Of a DNA stretch of 64,000 nucleotides, positions 53,029-61,632 are shown in pieces. The notes beneath the pieces are model-generated. The model was not told the DNA's origin and did not search any database. It worked only from the letters and a program-made list of their open reading frames with translations. This DNA comes from Clostridium sp. Marseille-P2415 (GTDB lineage Bacteria > Bacillota > Clostridia > Lachnospirales > Lachnospiraceae), in NCBI RefSeq assembly GCF_900155545.1, contig NZ_LT732526.1:497006-561005 (forward strand), given 5' to 3'. The position numbers were made by a program, and so were the translations under genes. The first letter of the stretch is position 1. Each line of letters opens with the position of its first letter.

Positions 53029-53997
53029 ATGATTAACGAAACGATTCTGGCAATCATCATAGCATTTGCTATCAGCGCCATGCTGTGTCCCATTGTAATA
53101 CCATTTCTTCACAGGTTGAAATTTGGCCAGGAGGTCCGTAAGGAAGGGCCGGAGAGCCATTTGAAAAAACAGGGAACCCCGACTATGGGAGGGCTCATCA
53201 TATTAACCAGCATTATCATTACGTCGCTTTTCTATGTGAGGGAATATCCGAAGATCATACCCGTGCTTTTCGTAACGGTAGGATTTGGTATTGTTGGATT
53301 TCTTGATGACTATATCAAGATCGTGATGAAGCGTTCCGAAGGGCTCACTCCTGTTCAGAAGATGGCGGGACAGTTAGTCATCACAGGCATCTTTTCCTAT
53401 TATCTGCTTCATTCAAAGGATGTAGGAACGGAGATGCTGGTTCCCTTTACCGGAGGTTTTGCCAATGGACTGTATATGAATCTGGGAATATTATTCGTAC
53501 CGGCGGTATTTTTTATCGTAATAGGGACTGACAACGGCGTAAATTTCACCGATGGCTTAGATGGGCTTTGCACCAGCGTGACCATTCTGGTGGCAACATT
53601 TTTGACCGTAGTAGCCATTGGAGAGAATACCGGCATCAGTCCCATTACCGGTGCGGTTGTGGGAAGCCTTTTGGGATTCCTGCTGTTCAATGTCTATCCT
53701 GCGAGAGTGTTCATGGGGGATACCGGTTCCCTTGGCCTCGGAGGATTTGTAGCTTCCAGCGCCTTTATGATGCAGCTCCCTGTTTTTATTGCCATAATCG
53801 GATTCATTTATTTGATTGAAGTATTATCAGTCATCATTCAGGTGACATATTTTAAAAGAACAGGCGGGAAGAGATTTTTTAAGATGGCCCCCATCCACCA
53901 CCATTTTGAACTTTGCGGCTGGTCGGAAACACGGGTGGTGGCCATATTCGCAATTGTGACAGCAGTTCTTTGCCTGCTTGCATACCTTGGATTATAG
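53029..53997 (+). CDS. mraY: Phospho-N-acetylmuramoyl-pentapeptide transferase
   Basis: 322 residues with ten hydrophobic helices. It makes lipid I from UDP-MurNAc-pentapeptide and undecaprenyl phosphate. Motifs are KKQGTPTMGGLI, GFLDDYIKI (Asp-Asp Mg2+ site), GTDNGVNFTDGLDGL, and PIHHHFELCGWSE (HHH loop). ATG 53029 follows GAGGTG; the upstream TTG is not plausible. MurE and MurF genes that would normally precede it are absent here. Confidence 0.96.
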   Translation: MINETILAIIIAFAISAMLCPIVIPFLHRLKFGQEVRKEGPESHLKKQGTPTMGGLIILTSIIITSLFYVREYPKIIPVLFVTVGFGIVGFLDDYIKIVMKRSEGLTPVQKMAGQLVITGIFSYYLLHSKDVGTEMLVPFTGGFANGLYMNLGILFVPAVFFIVIGTDNGVNFTDGLDGLCTSVTILVATFLTVVAIGENTGISPITGAVVGSLLGFLLFNVYPARVFMGDTGSLGLGGFVASSAFMMQLPVFIAIIGFIYLIEVLSVIIQVTYFKRTGGKRFFKMAPIHHHFELCGWSETRVVAIFAIVTAVLCLLAYLGL

Positions 53998-54009
53998 GAG
54001 AGAAATCAT

Positions 54010-55356
54010 ATGAGTCAGAAAATATTAGTTGCCGGCAGCGGAAAAAGTGGTATCGCCGCCTCCGGGATGATCCTTAAGACGGGCGATGAAGTGATTCTTT
54101 ATGACAGCAATGACGCCCTGAATCGGGACGCGCTGTTAGGCCAGTTTGAAGGAGAAGGAAGGGTTACCGTTTTGCTGGGGGAGCTTAAGAAAGAGGACAT
54201 TATGGACGTAAGCCTGTGCGTCATCAGTCCCGGGATTTCTTTGGATGCCCCTTTTGTTTCTGTTTTAAAAGAAGCGGAGATTCCCGTCTGGAGTGAGATC
54301 CAGCTGGCCTATCATCACGCAAAGGGAAAGCTGGCTGCGATCACAGGAACCAACGGTAAGACAACCACTACGGCCCTTACCGGGGAGATTATGAAGGCAT
54401 ACTATGATCAGGTCTTCGTGGTGGGGAATATTGGGATTCCATATACGGAAGAGGCGTTAAAGACCGGGGAAGATTCCGTGACCGTAGCAGAGATCAGCAG
54501 CTTCCAGCTGGAGACGATTACGGATTTTAAACCGGATGTCAGCGCCATTTTAAATATAACGCCGGATCACTTAAACCGTCATAAAACCATGGAATGTTAC
54601 ATAGAAGTGAAGGAAAGCATTACATCGAACCAGAATTCACTGGATTCCTGTATTTTAAATTATGATGATTCTGTTTTGCGGGAGTTTGGTAAAAATATGA
54701 AGCCCAGGGCCGTTTATTTCAGCAGCCGCCAGACGCTGGACGAGGGCTACTGCATGGATGGGGATAAGATTATCCGGAATCATGACGGCGAACGGACTGA
54801 GATCGTGAATGTCCATGATTTACAGCTCCTTGGCCGCCATAACCATGAAAATGTAATGGCTGCTGCCGCCGTATCGGTTGAGATGGGGGTCCCGATGGAG
54901 GTGATCCGGAAGGTGATCTGTGAGTTCAAGGCAGTGGAGCATCGGATCGAGTTCGTCACGGAAAAGGCCGGAGTGAAGTATTATAATGATTCCAAGGGTA
55001 CCAATCCCGATGCAGCGATCCAGGCGGTGAAAGCCATGCCGGGTCCTACGCTGCTCATTGCAGGCGGCTACGATAAGAACTCCGAATACGATGAATGGAT
55101 CGAATCCTTTGACGGAAAGGTGAAATACATGGTTCTCCTGGGGCAGACCAGAGAGAAGATTGCTGAGTGTGCAGTCAGACATGGGTTTACCAATGTGATG
55201 TATGCGGAAGATATGCAGGAGGCGGTAAGAGTCTGCGCTTCCTATGCCAACAAAGGGGATTATGTGCTCTTATCTCCGGCCTGTGCCAGCTGGGGGATGT
55301 TTACGTGCTATGAAGAGCGCGGCCGGATATTCAAGGAGTGTGTCCATAATCTGTAA
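54010..55356 (+). CDS. murD: UDP-N-acetylmuramoyl-L-alanine-D-glutamate ligase
   Basis: 448 residues. The central ATPase domain has the P-loop TGTNGKTTTTAL (about 113-124); the N-terminal Rossmann half starts KILVAGSGKSGIAASG. EISSFQLE, HLNRH and YNDSKGTNPDA are Mur-ligase conserved segments. It adds D-Glu to UDP-MurNAc-L-Ala in the cytoplasm. It starts 12 bp after mraY. Confidence 0.96.
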   Translation: MSQKILVAGSGKSGIAASGMILKTGDEVILYDSNDALNRDALLGQFEGEGRVTVLLGELKKEDIMDVSLCVISPGISLDAPFVSVLKEAEIPVWSEIQLAYHHAKGKLAAITGTNGKTTTTALTGEIMKAYYDQVFVVGNIGIPYTEEALKTGEDSVTVAEISSFQLETITDFKPDVSAILNITPDHLNRHKTMECYIEVKESITSNQNSLDSCILNYDDSVLREFGKNMKPRAVYFSSRQTLDEGYCMDGDKIIRNHDGERTEIVNVHDLQLLGRHNHENVMAAAAVSVEMGVPMEVIRKVICEFKAVEHRIEFVTEKAGVKYYNDSKGTNPDAAIQAVKAMPGPTLLIAGGYDKNSEYDEWIESFDGKVKYMVLLGQTREKIAECAVRHGFTNVMYAEDMQEAVRVCASYANKGDYVLLSPACASWGMFTCYEERGRIFKECVHNL

Positions 55357-55398
55357 AGATTTTCCGGCATTGGAATATGGATGGCGAGGAGGAATGAT

Positions 55399-56553
55399 AT
55401 GGCGGAAAAAAGGCCGGTGAAGAAAAAGAATAGACCACGCCGTTTTTATGATTACAGTCTTCTGTTTACCGTAATTTTCCTGACTGTTTTCGGACTGGTC
55501 ATGATATACAGTTCCAGTTCCTATGCAGCTCAGTTTAATTATAATAAGGATGCCTCTTACTTTATGATGAAACAGGCTAAGATTGCTATCTTAGGCTTTG
55601 TAATTATGATTATCATATCGAAAATGGATTATCGCTGGTATTCCCGGTTTGCCGTATTCGCCTATGTACTTTCCTATGTACTTATGATAACCGTATCCCT
55701 TATTGGGAAAGAGGTGAACGGTAAAAAAAGATGGCTTCCTTTGGGCCCCCTGTCCTTTCAGCCCACGGAGTTTGTCAAGATTGCCCTGATTGTCTTGCTG
55801 GCTGCCCTGATTGTCCAGATGGGAAAGAACATCAATACGAAAAATGGTGTGGCCCTTATTATTGTGCTGACCCTTCCCATTGCCGGGATTGTAGCGGCCA
55901 ACAACTTAAGTTCCGGTATTATCATTGTGGGAATTGCTTTTGTCATGCTGTTCATAGCCTGTAAGAAAAAATGGCCGTTTTTTGCCTGCGGCTTTGCAGG
56001 AGTGGGTCTGTTAGCTTTTGCCGGGCCCATAGCTACTGTTTTGGAGAAGCTCAATATCCTCCATGATTATCAGTTGAGCCGTATTCTGGTATGGATGGAA
56101 CCGGAGGCTTATCCGTCCACCGGAGGCTATCAGGTACTGCAGGGGCTTTATGCCATAGGGTCCGGAGGTCTGGTAGGCAGAGGGCTGGGAGAAAGCATTC
56201 AGAAGATGGGGTTTGTTCCGGAGGCACAAAACGACATGATCTTTTCCATTATCTGTGAAGAGCTTGGGCTGTTTGGGGCGGTTTCTGTCATTCTGATATT
56301 TCTTTTCATGATCTACCGCTTCATGCTCATTGCGGATAATGCGCCGGATTTGTTTGGAGCCTTGCTGGTTGTGGGCGTTATGGGGCATATCGCCATACAG
56401 GTTATCTTAAACATAGCGGTTGTAACCAACACCATACCAAATACCGGAATTACCTTACCTTTTATCAGTTACGGAGGAACATCGGTCCTCTTTCTGATGG
56501 TGGAAATGGGCATGGTTTTGAGTGTTTCTAACCAGATACGGCTGGAAAAATAA
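55399..56553 (+). CDS. ftsW: FtsW/SpoVE-type lipid II glycosyltransferase
   Basis: 384 residues with ten hydrophobic helices, SEDS family. Motifs are LGPLSFQPTEFVKIAL (functional loop), GGYQVLQGLYAIGSGGLVGRG, and FVPEAQNDMIF with PNTGITLPFISYGG near the end. SEDS proteins polymerise lipid II with a class B PBP. The position, between murD and murA, is that of Bacillus SpoVE; whether it serves division, sporulation or both is not clear. ATG 55399 follows AGGAGG. Confidence 0.94.
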   Translation: MAEKRPVKKKNRPRRFYDYSLLFTVIFLTVFGLVMIYSSSSYAAQFNYNKDASYFMMKQAKIAILGFVIMIIISKMDYRWYSRFAVFAYVLSYVLMITVSLIGKEVNGKKRWLPLGPLSFQPTEFVKIALIVLLAALIVQMGKNINTKNGVALIIVLTLPIAGIVAANNLSSGIIIVGIAFVMLFIACKKKWPFFACGFAGVGLLAFAGPIATVLEKLNILHDYQLSRILVWMEPEAYPSTGGYQVLQGLYAIGSGGLVGRGLGESIQKMGFVPEAQNDMIFSIICEELGLFGAVSVILIFLFMIYRFMLIADNAPDLFGALLVVGVMGHIAIQVILNIAVVTNTIPNTGITLPFISYGGTSVLFLMVEMGMVLSVSNQIRLEK

Positions 56554-56621
56554 TGGGATATGAAACCATTCTCTCACTTTTGACATAGGATAGTATATAA
56601 GAAGCCATGGGAGGTACCGGA

Positions 56622-57872
56622 TTGTCAGTCATACAGGTCCAGGGGTTACGATCCTTAAAAGGTGAGATAAAAATTCAGGGTTCTAAGAATGCTGTTCTGC
56701 CTATGATGGCAGCAGCGGTTCTCCATAAAGGTACAACAGTGATTCATAACGTCCCCAGGATACAGGATGTGTTCTGTATGCTGGGGATACTTGAGCGTAT
56801 TGGCTGTATTTGCTGCCTTGACAGCAACTCTTTAACGATCGACGCGGCAACTCTAACTCAGACGGAGATCCCGGAAGAATATATAAAAAGCATGAGATCT
56901 TCCATCATGCTGTCCGGCCCGCTGTTAGGGAGGTTCGGGAATGCGGTTACCAGCTTCCCCGGGGGCTGCTCCATAGGGCAGCGGCCAATCGATCTGCATC
57001 TGTCGGCCTTCCGGACTCTTGGGGCTGTGATCGAGGAGAAGGGTGATAAGCTTTTGGCGTCCGCAAAGCTGTTGATGGGCGCCGATATTTATTTTCCTTT
57101 TCCCAGCGTGGGAGCTACGGAAAATGCTTTGCTGGCCGCTGTTTATGCGGATGGTGTAACTGTGATTCATGGAGCGGCAAAGGAACCGGAGATCACTACG
57201 CTGTGTGAATTTTTAAACAACATGGGTGCCAAAATACATGGAGCCGGGACCTCCAGACTGGAGGTTACGGGCGTAAAGGAACTTCATGATTCTGAATTTA
57301 CTGTAACAGGCGATCGGATTGTTGCAGGAACTTACTTAACAGCTGTGATGGCGGCAGAGGGAAGTATCATAATGGAGGGAATCCGGCCGGGGCATTTAAC
57401 GGCTGCCCTTTCTCTTGCGGAAAAAATGGGAGCGGAGTTAAAGCAATATGAAAACCGGCTGGAGGTGTCCATGAGAGGGCGTCCCGATGGTGCAGACGTT
57501 GTGACAGAGCCTTATCCTGGTTTTCCTACAGACTTACAGTCACAGGTAATGGCAGTCATGGCATCGGCCCGTGGGACCAGCCGGATAGAAGAAACCATCT
57601 TCGAAGGGCGTTTTGGAACCGCAAAAGAGTTGCAGAAGCTTGCGGCAGATATTATAATAGAGGGAAAGCGGGCTGTCATTCATGGACTGCATCCTTTAAA
57701 GGGAGGTTCTGTAACCGCAACCGATTTACGGGGCGGTGCGGCCCTTGTCGTTGCGGGGCTGGCATGTGAGGGCGTCACTAAGATTTATGAATGCCATCAT
57801 ATTGAACGCGGATATGAAGACATATGCCGGGATTTAAGCAGCCTTGGCGCGGCAATCAGAGGGATGGAATGA
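56622..57872 (+). CDS. murA: UDP-N-acetylglucosamine 1-carboxyvinyltransferase
   Basis: 416 residues. The catalytic Cys is in FPGGCSIGQRPIDLHL (about residue 114; fosfomycin target). The N-terminal KIQGSKNAVLPMMAAAVL holds the substrate Lys-Asn pair, and PGFPTDLQSQVMAVM completes the fold. It starts peptidoglycan synthesis by adding enolpyruvate to UDP-GlcNAc. TTG 56622 is chosen because GGGAGG lies seven bases upstream; ATG 56607 has no RBS. It overlaps ftsQ by four bases. Here it takes the place where Bacillus keeps murG-murB. Confidence 0.93.
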   Translation: MSVIQVQGLRSLKGEIKIQGSKNAVLPMMAAAVLHKGTTVIHNVPRIQDVFCMLGILERIGCICCLDSNSLTIDAATLTQTEIPEEYIKSMRSSIMLSGPLLGRFGNAVTSFPGGCSIGQRPIDLHLSAFRTLGAVIEEKGDKLLASAKLLMGADIYFPFPSVGATENALLAAVYADGVTVIHGAAKEPEITTLCEFLNNMGAKIHGAGTSRLEVTGVKELHDSEFTVTGDRIVAGTYLTAVMAAEGSIIMEGIRPGHLTAALSLAEKMGAELKQYENRLEVSMRGRPDGADVVTEPYPGFPTDLQSQVMAVMASARGTSRIEETIFEGRFGTAKELQKLAADIIIEGKRAVIHGLHPLKGGSVTATDLRGGAALVVAGLACEGVTKIYECHHIERGYEDICRDLSSLGAAIRGME

Positions 57873-58597
57873 AAGACTTAAAAAAAAGCAGAAGAAAGAT
57901 AAAATTTGGAATCGCGGCAGCGGTGATCTTGCTTGTGACCGTCATTTTTCTGTCGCTGCAGATCAAAGAGATTACGGTGACCGGCAATAAGAAGTACACA
58001 TCAGAGCAGATCGTTGACCTTCTGTTTAAAGGCGGTTGGGACCGGAATGCGGTTTTCTGCCTCTTTAAGGACCGTTTCAGGGAGCATGAGCAGATTCCTT
58101 TTGTAGAAGATTACAAGATCGTATTCTTGAGCCCGGTAAAGGTGGAAGTGATCGTATATGAGAAATCGGTAGTCGGTTATGTCTCCTATATGGGCAGCTA
58201 CTTATATTTTGATAAAGACGGAATCATCGTGGAAAGCTCCAGCGGAAAACTTTCCGGAATTCCATGGATCACGGGGCTGAAGTTCGGGCATATCGCCCTG
58301 CACCAGCCCCTCCCGGTGGAAAACAGCAGGATTTTTGATGAAATTCTTACCTTGACCCAGCTGTTATCCACTCATGAAATTCCGGTCGACCAGATCCAGT
58401 ACGATTCCCATGGGTATGCGACTCTGTTTATGGGAGATATCAAAGTGTTTCTAGGAAGCAATGACCAGATGAACGGTAAAATTTCAGAACTGAAGGACCA
58501 GCTGCCTGTTTTAGGAGGACTGTCGGGCACACTGTATCTGGATACTTATGATGAAGCGGAAACGGCAACTTCCTACCGGTTTGTGAAGGATAAATGA
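57869..58597 (+). CDS. ftsQ: Division protein FtsQ/DivIB
   Basis: 242 residues. A basic N-terminus, one membrane helix (about 13-31) and an extracellular POTRA domain (ITVTGNKKYTSEQIVDLL) followed by the FtsQ beta domain. It stabilises the FtsL-FtsB/DivIC complex at the septum. ATG 57869 overlaps the murA stop (ATGA). Conservation is low, so identity rests on architecture and its position before ftsZ. Confidence 0.9.
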   Translation: MKDLKKSRRKIKFGIAAAVILLVTVIFLSLQIKEITVTGNKKYTSEQIVDLLFKGGWDRNAVFCLFKDRFREHEQIPFVEDYKIVFLSPVKVEVIVYEKSVVGYVSYMGSYLYFDKDGIIVESSSGKLSGIPWITGLKFGHIALHQPLPVENSRIFDEILTLTQLLSTHEIPVDQIQYDSHGYATLFMGDIKVFLGSNDQMNGKISELKDQLPVLGGLSGTLYLDTYDEAETATSYRFVKDK

Positions 58598-58635
58598 ATT
58601 TACATTATTTGCTTGGAATTTTGTTCAAAAAATGG

Positions 58636-58664
58636 TTGATATTTTTGTGAAAATCAAATATTAT
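58636..58664 (+). promoter_or_regulatory. ftsZ promoter
   Basis: TTGATA and TATTAT with a 17-bp spacer, 52 bp before the ftsZ start, giving ftsZ its own transcription inside the cluster. Confidence 0.7.
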
Positions 58665-58715
58665 ATTAATTAGGTCTATACAGTAAGCTGTTTATGGTTA
58701 AAGGAGGATATAATC

Positions 58716-60044
58716 TTGTTAGAGATTAAGATAAATGAGGCGGACAGTGCCGCAAGGATTCTGGTGATCGGTGTAGGCGGTGCCGGAAACAATGCGGTTA
58801 ATCGAATGATAGATGAGAATATAGCTGGTGTGGAATTTCTTGGAATTAATACGGACAAGCAGGCATTGCAGTTCTGCAAGGCGCCGACTGCCATGCAGAT
58901 CGGAGAGAAATTAACCAAAGGTCTTGGTGCAGGCGCGAAGCCTGAGATGGGCGAAAAGGCAGCGGAAGAGAATGCGGACGAGCTGGCTCAGGCCATGAAG
59001 GGTGCCGATATGGTATTCGTTACCTGCGGCATGGGAGGCGGTACAGGTACCGGAGCAGCTCCTGTTGTGGCCAAGATCGCAAAGGATATGGGAATTCTTA
59101 CCGTCGGCGTTGTGACAAAGCCCTTCCGTTTTGAAGCAAGGACCCGTATGACCAATGCGATTGCAGGGATTGAGCGTTTGAAAGAAAGCGTTGATACCTT
59201 AATTGTGATACCCAATGACCGTTTGCTGGAAATCGTGGACAGGCGCACGACCATGCCGGATGCGTTAAAGAAGGCGGATGAAGTCCTTCAGCAGGCCGTA
59301 CAGGGTATTACGGATTTAATTAACGTTCCGGGACTCATTAACCTGGATTTTGCGGATGTTCAGACAGTTATGACGGATAAGGGCATCGCTCACATCGGTA
59401 TTGGCAGAGCGAAAGGTGATGAAAAGGCTCTGGAAGCTGTGAAGCAGGCAGTATCCAGTCCGCTGCTCGAGACTACCATTGAGGGTGCTTCCCATGTCAT
59501 CATTAACATTTCCGGCGATATCAGCCTGATTGAGGCCAATGAGGCTGCCAGCTATGTTCAGGAGATGGCAGGAGATGATGCCAACATTATCTTTGGTGCC
59601 ATGTACGATGAGAATGCCCAGGATGAAGCGAGCATTACCGTGATTGCTACCGGGCTGGACATGCAGGCCGAGACTCCTGTATCCAAGGTCATGACAAATT
59701 TTTCCAATCCTAACTATAAACAGCCAAAAACAGCGGCTGCAGCTCAGAACCAGACCGTGAATCAGGAAGCAGCAGCTACGGCAGCAACACCTGGATACAA
59801 TCAGAACTATAATCCGAATTATGGAAATGCAAACTATTCCAATCCAGCTTATAATAATAATCCGAATACCAATAACCAGAATTATGGAAACCCGAATTAC
59901 GGAGCAGGCGGCTATACAAAGCCAAATTATGCGGGTCAGAATAACGCGCAGGGTGCTTCTCAGGGATCGGGACAGCCATACCGCCCTACTGTAAATAAAG
60001 AAGTGCAGATCAATATTCCGGATTTTTTGAGAAATAAGAGATAA
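58716..60044 (+). CDS. ftsZ: Tubulin-like cell-division GTPase FtsZ
   Basis: 442 residues. GTPase domain with the tubulin signature [13 protein letters not shown] (about 109-121) and T7 loop text. It polymerises into the division ring. A long linker (about 345-425) is rich in Asn, Tyr and Pro in NYxNPNYG-like repeats, and the conserved C-terminal tail is [15 protein letters not shown] start follows AAAGGAGG at the proper distance. FtsA is absent here. A hairpin terminator follows. Confidence 0.97.
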   Translation: MLEIKINEADSAARILVIGVGGAGNNAVNRMIDENIAGVEFLGINTDKQALQFCKAPTAMQIGEKLTKGLGAGAKPEMGEKAAEENADELAQAMKGADMVFVTCGMGGGTGTGAAPVVAKIAKDMGILTVGVVTKPFRFEARTRMTNAIAGIERLKESVDTLIVIPNDRLLEIVDRRTTMPDALKKADEVLQQAVQGITDLINVPGLINLDFADVQTVMTDKGIAHIGIGRAKGDEKALEAVKQAVSSPLLETTIEGASHVIINISGDISLIEANEAASYVQEMAGDDANIIFGAMYDENAQDEASITVIATGLDMQAETPVSKVMTNFSNPNYKQPKTAAAAQNQTVNQEAAATAATPGYNQNYNPNYGNANYSNPAYNNNPNTNNQNYGNPNYGAGGYTKPNYAGQNNAQGASQGSGQPYRPTVNKEVQINIPDFLRNKR

Positions 60045-60065
60045 AATATAACAGGATACATAATG

Positions 60066-60095
60066 AGGCAGGTTCCTATGAACCTGCCTGTTTTT
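60066..60095 (+). terminator. ftsZ terminator
   Basis: AGGCAGGTTC and GAACCTGCCT pair perfectly with loop CTAT, then GTTTTT. Confidence 0.9.
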
Positions 60096-60110
60096 GAAAG
60101 GAGTGGCAGG

Positions 60111-60428
60111 ATGTCTAAGAATGAACAGGATTGGGAGCTGTCCGATGATTACTACTTAAGCAGGGAAAATGAAAAGAAGCTGTCTCTGGAAGATTTTATT
60201 ACTGAGTCTGATTTGGAACCGGATAGTCCGGATCCATCCGATGAATTGTTAAAGAAGACGATCGCAGATGTACATCAGGTACTTACTTTGGCACAGGAAG
60301 GAAATAGCATTGCCCGGATTGTTTCCATTACCGGCCTTGAAGAGAAATATGTTTATGAAATCCAGGTTTGCGCCCAGGGGTTCCGGGAGGATGATGAAAT
60401 AGCCGTAGCTCATCTGGTGCTGGGATAA
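60111..60428 (+). CDS. Small acidic protein with possible C-terminal HTH, unknown
   Basis: 105 residues, not recognised. An acidic N-terminal half (about 1-45) precedes a helical C-terminal half (KKTIADVHQVLTLAQEGNSI, then RIVSITGLEEKYVYEI) that resembles a short helix-turn-helix, as in sigma-70 region 4-like folds. AAAGGAG sits before ATG 60111. The preceding ATG 60063 lies over the ftsZ terminator and is rejected. It probably shares transcription with the next gene. Confidence 0.65.
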   Translation: MSKNEQDWELSDDYYLSRENEKKLSLEDFITESDLEPDSPDPSDELLKKTIADVHQVLTLAQEGNSIARIVSITGLEEKYVYEIQVCAQGFREDDEIAVAHLVLG

Positions 60429-60443
60429 GAGGGGGAAACTACG

Positions 60444-61379
60444 ATGATGAAAAAGATTTGTACGGTTTGTGAGCTTCCGGTTAATGAGGTGAATTACTGT
60501 ACCCGGTGTAAGCGGCTGGTCCGCCGGCCTGTCATGTGGGAGGTCGATTATTATTTAAATGAGAGACACACGGCTTTTGAAGAAACTGTCATGCCCTCCA
60601 GCCATAGATCGCCCCAGCCTTCCATCCCCCGGGAAAAAAGAGGACGGAAGGGTTTCTTTGCGACTATGGCAGGTATCCTTGCTGCGATTATTTTTACTAA
60701 TTTGATGCCAAAGGTCTTTGACCAGGCCGGACGGATCCTGAATGGGTATGACAGCTATGAAACCGCTGTTCCATACGATGATTCCGGTTATGCGGAGTTT
60801 GAGGAAGAGGAAGTGAGAGCCGCCGGAGAACGCTGTACCGGTTATGACCATTTTCCGGCTGACGGGAAGCAGATCGCGGATTCCATGTGGCAGTTTCTAA
60901 ACGGATCGGACTATGGATATCAGGTGGAATTGGGAGATGCTTATTCCGATAATTATGAATTCCAAGAAGAGGAAGGCCCCATCACCTATTATGAGACCAT
61001 AGCAGGTTTCTCTTTAGAGGACGAGATAACAGGCCGGCTGGAGCCTGATGATGAGAATTACATATTCCAGTATATTGATATCAATTATGATACAGCTACC
61101 GGAGAGCTTCACGATTATGTCTCGACTCTGAAGGATCCGGAGGCTTCCCTTGCGTATTTAGAACAATTTCTGAAGCTTACAGAAGCATCAGCCGGAATTT
61201 CCCCGGAAGAAAGCAGCGTTCCGGACATCATGGAGCAGGCCAGAGCGGGGATCACACAGGAAAACGGAGCGTTTATACTGGAGGGGCTGTTCTATATCAA
61301 CTTCTATCAGGTAGATGAAGAAATGAGGATCTATGTTACCTACAACAATCCTCAGGAGACGGAAAATCAGGAAACATGA
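60444..61379 (+). CDS. Zinc-ribbon membrane protein, unknown
   Basis: 311 residues, not recognised. An N-terminal zinc ribbon (CTVC and CTRC, residues 6-22) is followed by a basic linker, one membrane helix (about 71-89, FFATMAGILAAIIFTNLM), then about 200 acidic residues outside the cell with repeated Tyr/Glu/Asp. The layout (cytoplasmic zinc finger, single helix, extracellular domain) is seen in sensors or assembly factors, but no catalytic motif is visible. It lies 15 bp after the small unknown gene, both downstream of ftsZ. Confidence 0.72.
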   Translation: MMKKICTVCELPVNEVNYCTRCKRLVRRPVMWEVDYYLNERHTAFEETVMPSSHRSPQPSIPREKRGRKGFFATMAGILAAIIFTNLMPKVFDQAGRILNGYDSYETAVPYDDSGYAEFEEEEVRAAGERCTGYDHFPADGKQIADSMWQFLNGSDYGYQVELGDAYSDNYEFQEEEGPITYYETIAGFSLEDEITGRLEPDDENYIFQYIDINYDTATGELHDYVSTLKDPEASLAYLEQFLKLTEASAGISPEESSVPDIMEQARAGITQENGAFILEGLFYINFYQVDEEMRIYVTYNNPQETENQET

Positions 61380-61409
61380 GCAATTTATGAAAAATGGAAC
61401 GGTTTTTTA

Positions 61410-61438
61410 TTGACAAATTTCGTCAAATCTGATATAAT
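61410..61438 (+). promoter_or_regulatory. Consensus promoter of the HflK/HflC-like pair
   Basis: Perfect TTGACA and perfect TATAAT with a 17-bp spacer. It is the best promoter in the window and starts the riboswitch transcript about 12 bases before the aptamer. Confidence 0.9.
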
Positions 61439-61449
61439 CACATCAATCG

Positions 61450-61545
61450 TAAAAGGGAGTAGCTTCCAGCCGGCCGGTTGGATAAGATTGCGTCAGAACG
61501 ATAAAGCGATTTATCCGCATACTTATGAAATGTGCAAGACTTTTA
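61450..61545 (+). ncRNA. yybP-ykoY (Mn2+) riboswitch aptamer
   Basis: 5' AAAAGGGAGTAGC and 3' GTGCAAGACTTTTA are the two conserved strands of the yybP-ykoY family. P1 pairs TAAAAG (61450-61455) with CTTTTA (61540-61545). P2 pairs TCCAGCC (61465-61471) with GGTTGGA (61476-61482) on a GGCC tetraloop. The second conserved metal-binding loop, CGTCA (61491-61495), is followed by the hairpin GATAAA-GCGA-TTTATC (61500-61515). Family knowledge: Mn2+ docks the two loops and stabilises P1. Confidence 0.88.
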
Positions 61546-61584
61546 TCAGTACCGTTTGTGGTATTGATAGGAGTCTTTTTTTTC
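61538..61584 (+). terminator. Riboswitch-controlled intrinsic terminator
   Basis: GACTTTTATCAGTACC pairs with GGTATTGATAGGAGTC over 16 bp (three G-U wobbles), loop GTTTGT, then eight T. The first eight bases (61538-61545) are also the 3' strand of the aptamer P1, so terminator and ligand-bound aptamer exclude each other. Confidence 0.88.
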
Positions 61585-61632
61585 TTTTACGAGAGCATAG
61601 AATAGAGGATAAGAATAGAAAGGTGGAACGTT

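Noticed and set aside
60063-60110. Upstream ATG for the 105-residue gene after ftsZ
   Set aside because: It lies over the ftsZ terminator hairpin and has no RBS; ATG 60111 has AAAGGAG.
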